Assembly (NCBI GenBank): GCA_905250115.1 | Contig: CAJNOI010000134.1 | Coordinates: 211,979-275,978 of the forward strand | Length of the DNA stretch: 64,000 nucleotides | Direction of reading: 5' to 3' | Origin: Adineta steineri | Lineage: Eukaryota; Rotifera; Eurotatoria; Adinetida; Adinetidae | Shown here: positions 60,995 through 64,000 of the stretch, piece after piece | Numbering within the stretch: position 1 is the first letter of the stretch | Layout of the letters: the number at the start of each line of letters is the position of its first letter | Notes under the pieces: model-generated | What the model was told of the DNA's origin: nothing | The model's database searches: none | Seen by the model: only the letters and a program-made list of their open reading frames with translations | Translations under genes and position numbers: made by a program

Positions 60995-62976
60995 ATGGCA
61001 ACAGCAACCAATAAAGTACAATGTTTTGTGTGTAACAAAGAAAAAAATACATACAATTGTAAAGGATGTTCAAAAGAATTCTGTTTTCCTCATTTAACAG
61101 AACATCGACAAAGCATCAACACACAATTAGAGGCAATTATTAATGATCATGATCAATTTCAACAAACAATTATTCAACAAAAACAAAATCTTCACAATTC
61201 TTCTTTAATTCGACAAATTAATCAATGGGAAAAAAATTCAATTCATCACATTCAACAGACAGCACAACTATGTCGAAAAACAGCGATGAAATTAACACAA
61301 AAATCAATCAGTGATGTGGAAAAAAAGTTTATTGAATTATCTAAGAAACTGAAAGAAATTCGTGAGGAAAATGAATTTAATGAAAATGATTTAAAGCATT
61401 TTCAATTAAAATTAACACAAATTACAGAAGAATTTCTTCAACCGTTAGATATTTCTATTCGACAAGATTTACAAGAATTTATTAGCAAAATTTCAGTTAA
61501 TATTTCATCATTCGGTATATTTATTTAATTATTTTATTTCGAGAAAAGAGAAAACGAAGCTTAAACGAAGTATTTTTTCAAGTTTTTCGTATTACAAATT
61601 ATTTTTATCAACGTGATTAATGATGTTTTATTAAAGAATTTAATTAGTTGCAGATTTAGAGAGAAGTTTTAAATGTTGAAAATGAACAAATATAAGATCG
61701 AGAGAAGTCTAAAAATACTTCATATGTAAATGATTTGAATCAGAGTTTTCAGGATATAATGAGATCTGTCAGACTATTTCAATATGAAAGCAACTCTTGA
61801 AAGTTAGTAATTATGAAAAAAGTTAATCTGTGTAGCAGATAGTGTCACACGTCAGAATATCGCTTTTTTTTGTTATTAAAATTCTTTTCAAAATTTAACA
61901 GAAAAAGAATCAGATAAAATTTGTTTTTTCATGAGATATTTACATAAACATCTCATTCAAAATTCAAATTTGACAAAAATAATCAGAGTTTCATTCAAAA
62001 TTAACCATTTCTCTTTTCTTCGATCAAAGGCAAATCTTCTTCTTTTATTAAAATGTTTTATTTTCATCATTTTCTAGAAACAAAACTCAACAAATGGAAA
62101 CAAAAGGCTAGTACTGTGGCTGGTGGAAATGGACATGGACTAGAATTAAATCAACTTCATCACCCTCGCGGAATCTTTATTGATGAAAAGAATAACATTT
62201 TCACTGCTGATTTTTTCAATCATCGTGTTGTTGAATGGAAATGTAATGCAAAAGAAGGACAAATCATTGCAGGTGAAAATGGTAGAGAAAATCGAATGAA
62301 TGAATTGAATTATCCAACACATATGATTGTTGATCAACAAAATCATTCGATCATCATTGCTGATTGTGGAAACAGACGAGTGATTCGATGGATGAATCAA
62401 AATCAGCAAATACTCATTGAAAATATTTACTGCTGTGGCTTGGCAATGGATAAGTATGGATTTCTTTATGTTTCTGATTGGAAGAGGAATGAAGTGAGAC
62501 GATGGAAAATGGAAGAATACAATAACGAAGGAATAATAGTGGCAGGTGGAAATGGACTAGGAAATCAACTCAATCAACTCAACTGTCCAAATTTTATCTT
62601 TGTTGATGATGATCAATCTGTTTATGTATCAGATTTTAACAATGATCGTGTGATAAAATGGCGAAAAGATGCAAAAGATGGAAAAGTTGTGGCTGGAGGA
62701 AATGGTCAAGGAAGAAATCTTAATCAATTGTCTTGTCCTCAAGGAGTAATTGTTGATGATTTGGATCAGATCTATGTAGCAGATAGTGTGAATAATCGAG
62801 TAATGCGTTGGAGTGAAGGAAAAGAAGAAGGTGAAGTTGTTGTTGGTGAAAAGGGAAAAGGAAATCAACCAAATCAATTGAATTGTCCCTTTGGTTTGTC
62901 TTTTGATAATGAAGGAAACCTTTATGTTGTTGATTGTTGGAATCATCGAATTGAAAAATTTAAAATAATATTGTGA
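60995..62976 (+). CDS. B-box / coiled-coil / NHL-repeat protein, copy 2
   Basis: Exon 1 is 60995-61514 and exon 2 is 62078-62976 (563-bp intron, phase 1), 472 residues. The finger is CFVCNKEKNTYNCKGCSKEF, CFPHLTEHR. A coiled coil of the same length as in copy 1 follows (QQKQNLHNSSLIRQINQWEK). The NHL repeats begin KWKQKASTVAGGNGHGLELN and continue through GIFIDEKNNIFTADFFNHRV, YGFLYVSDWKRNEVRRWKME and LYVVDCWNHRIEKF. Whole segments are near-identical to copy 1 (NEVRRWKMEEYNNEGI, FVDDDQSVYVSD), while the linker after the B-box differs more. A recent tandem duplicate, or one homogenised by gene conversion. Confidence 0.85.
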
Positions 62977-64000
62977 ATGAAATTGTGATTTTGAAAAAAA
63001 GAAAAGAAATTTTTTGTTAAATAAAAAATCGAGAAATAAAATTAAAGAAAAATTCAAGTTTTATTATTGAAAAGCAATGAGGAAATCGAATAAGTTTTGA
63101 GGATGCGAGAGTGTAGGTGATAGCTAGAACCATGTTTCGTCCACTCTCACCCACACCCACCCATAAGCACCGAAAGGATAAGAGACAATAGTATTTTCGG
63201 TGTTGACTAGTTTCGGTAGCAGAAGGGCTTGTAACCTTGAGGTAACGGACACTCTTGCATATCTTCTGAACTGAAGGGTGTGGGTGTATATATTTGATAA
63301 AGGAAGAGACACCCACACCCACCCTCAAGATAAATTGCACATGGTTGATATATTTACTTTCACAATATATTATTGTTGGTGACTTTACTATTTACTTTCA
63401 TTAACGGTATATCGACGATTTATAGAGTAGTTCTACGAAACTACAGTTTTTATAATTATACCTTGGAAATATGAGAAATTTTATAAACACATGGATCAAC
63501 TAATAATACAATCTAAAAGATGAATAATCCATCGAGTAACATATTATATATTTCCATGGATACTATTGCCATTGCGTGTTTCAATGAACGAAATAAATAT
63601 CTCAATATTCAATCTTTTTTTCAAATCAGTTCAATAGAATCAATGAAAAATAAACTTTTGAAGAAATACAGCAAGATAAAACGAAAGATAGTCATTGAGC
63701 GTGGATGTGCGGTGGGTGTCTATTATCTTTTAACCCACACTGACACCCACATCCACACCCTCAAGAAAAAACGATATATTGAAGAATCGATTTATTTTAT
63801 GAATTATCTATAAACATAAAAACATACATTACGATCGTACGAAGAAAGTATGTTTATCATGGAAGTGCAAGATGGTTATGACAGGATGGAAGAAGCCAAA
63901 AACGATTTAATAACAAACTCTGTACAAAGTTCGATAAGAATAATTTTCACTGTCGAAGCATCACAGATTCTTATTAATTTTGTATTTTATCATCATTTTT
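62977..64000. repeat. CACCCACACCC / GGGTGTGGGTG hairpin repeats, no gene
   Basis: Three GT/CA-rich segments. One is near 63148-63164 (CTCACCCACACCCACCC). The second is a hairpin at about 63268-63330 (GGGTGTGGGTG ... CACCCACACCCACCCTCAAG). The third is a hairpin at about 63699-63760 (GTGGATGTGCGGTGGGTGTC ... GACACCCACATCCACACCCT). A 97-codon frame at 63520-63813 runs across the last hairpin and is probably chance. The rest is AT-rich. Confidence 0.55.

Noticed and set aside
63520..63813. 97-codon plus-strand ORF
   Set aside because: Its second half is the CACCC hairpin repeat (THTDTHIHTL), and the first half lacks any recognisable pattern.

Overview
The window looks like nuclear DNA of a small-genome invertebrate. 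Genes are split by very short GT-AG introns (often 45-100 bp) and surrounded by AT-rich spacers. There are no operons with ribosome binding sites and no tRNA or rRNA genes that I can see. The gene mix is B-box/NHL and B-box/propeller proteins, F-box proteins, an ADP-ribosyltransferase (ART)-LRR fusion, a WWE-ART, an SK-type potassium channel, secreted EGF, PAN, SRCR and GCC2/GCC3 proteins, and many small inverted-repeat elements. This mix suggests a bdelloid rotifer (Adineta/Rotaria-like). That is inference from gene content and style; nothing here proves the species.

Layout. 0.3-13 kb is gene-dense: an intronless B-box/propeller protein (+), a four-exon SK channel (-), an F-box protein (-), a degenerate-RING/TRAF-zinc-finger/LRR protein (+), a small hAT-type MITE with target-site duplication, an ART-LRR fusion (+), a tandem repeat running into a 100-N gap, and a second F-box protein (-). 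13-20 kb is mostly empty, with a decayed piggyBac transposase and a two-exon secreted PAN/Apple protein (-). 20.2-24.4 kb holds a 20-exon NOSTRIN-like F-BAR/SH3 gene (+). It contains three in-frame cassette-like exons and, in one intron, a GGGTTT-rich MITE whose sister copy lies just downstream. 25-32 kb holds a third F-box protein, a DUF5672-type membrane glycosyltransferase-like gene, and a small, apparently frame-broken two-TM gene.

32.6-48.1 kb is one giant minus-strand secreted protein gene. It has a signal-peptide exon, a cap-domain exon, 53 consecutive phase-1 EGF exons (about 135 nt each), and a last exon fusing a 54th EGF to a second copy of the cap domain. I do not recognise the cap domain. 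49-53 kb holds a WWE-ART gene, a secreted SRCR-like gene and a secreted GCC2/GCC3 cysteine-repeat gene. 54.6-55.9 kb is a 1.35-kb terminal-inverted-repeat element. Inside it sits what looks like a complete miniature transcription unit: TATA box, 5' intron, 26-codon ORF and poly(A) signal. 56.8-63 kb is a tandem pair of B-box/coiled-coil/NHL genes with the same exon structure, followed by CACCC/GTGGG hairpin repeats.

Functional themes (inference): ubiquitin-ligase or immune-type adaptors (F-box, RING-TRAF-LRR, B-box-NHL), ADP-ribosylation (two ART genes, one with a missing catalytic glutamate), and secreted cysteine-rich adhesion or recognition proteins. Exon joins were worked out by eye from GT-AG sites and reading phase; no transcript evidence was available.
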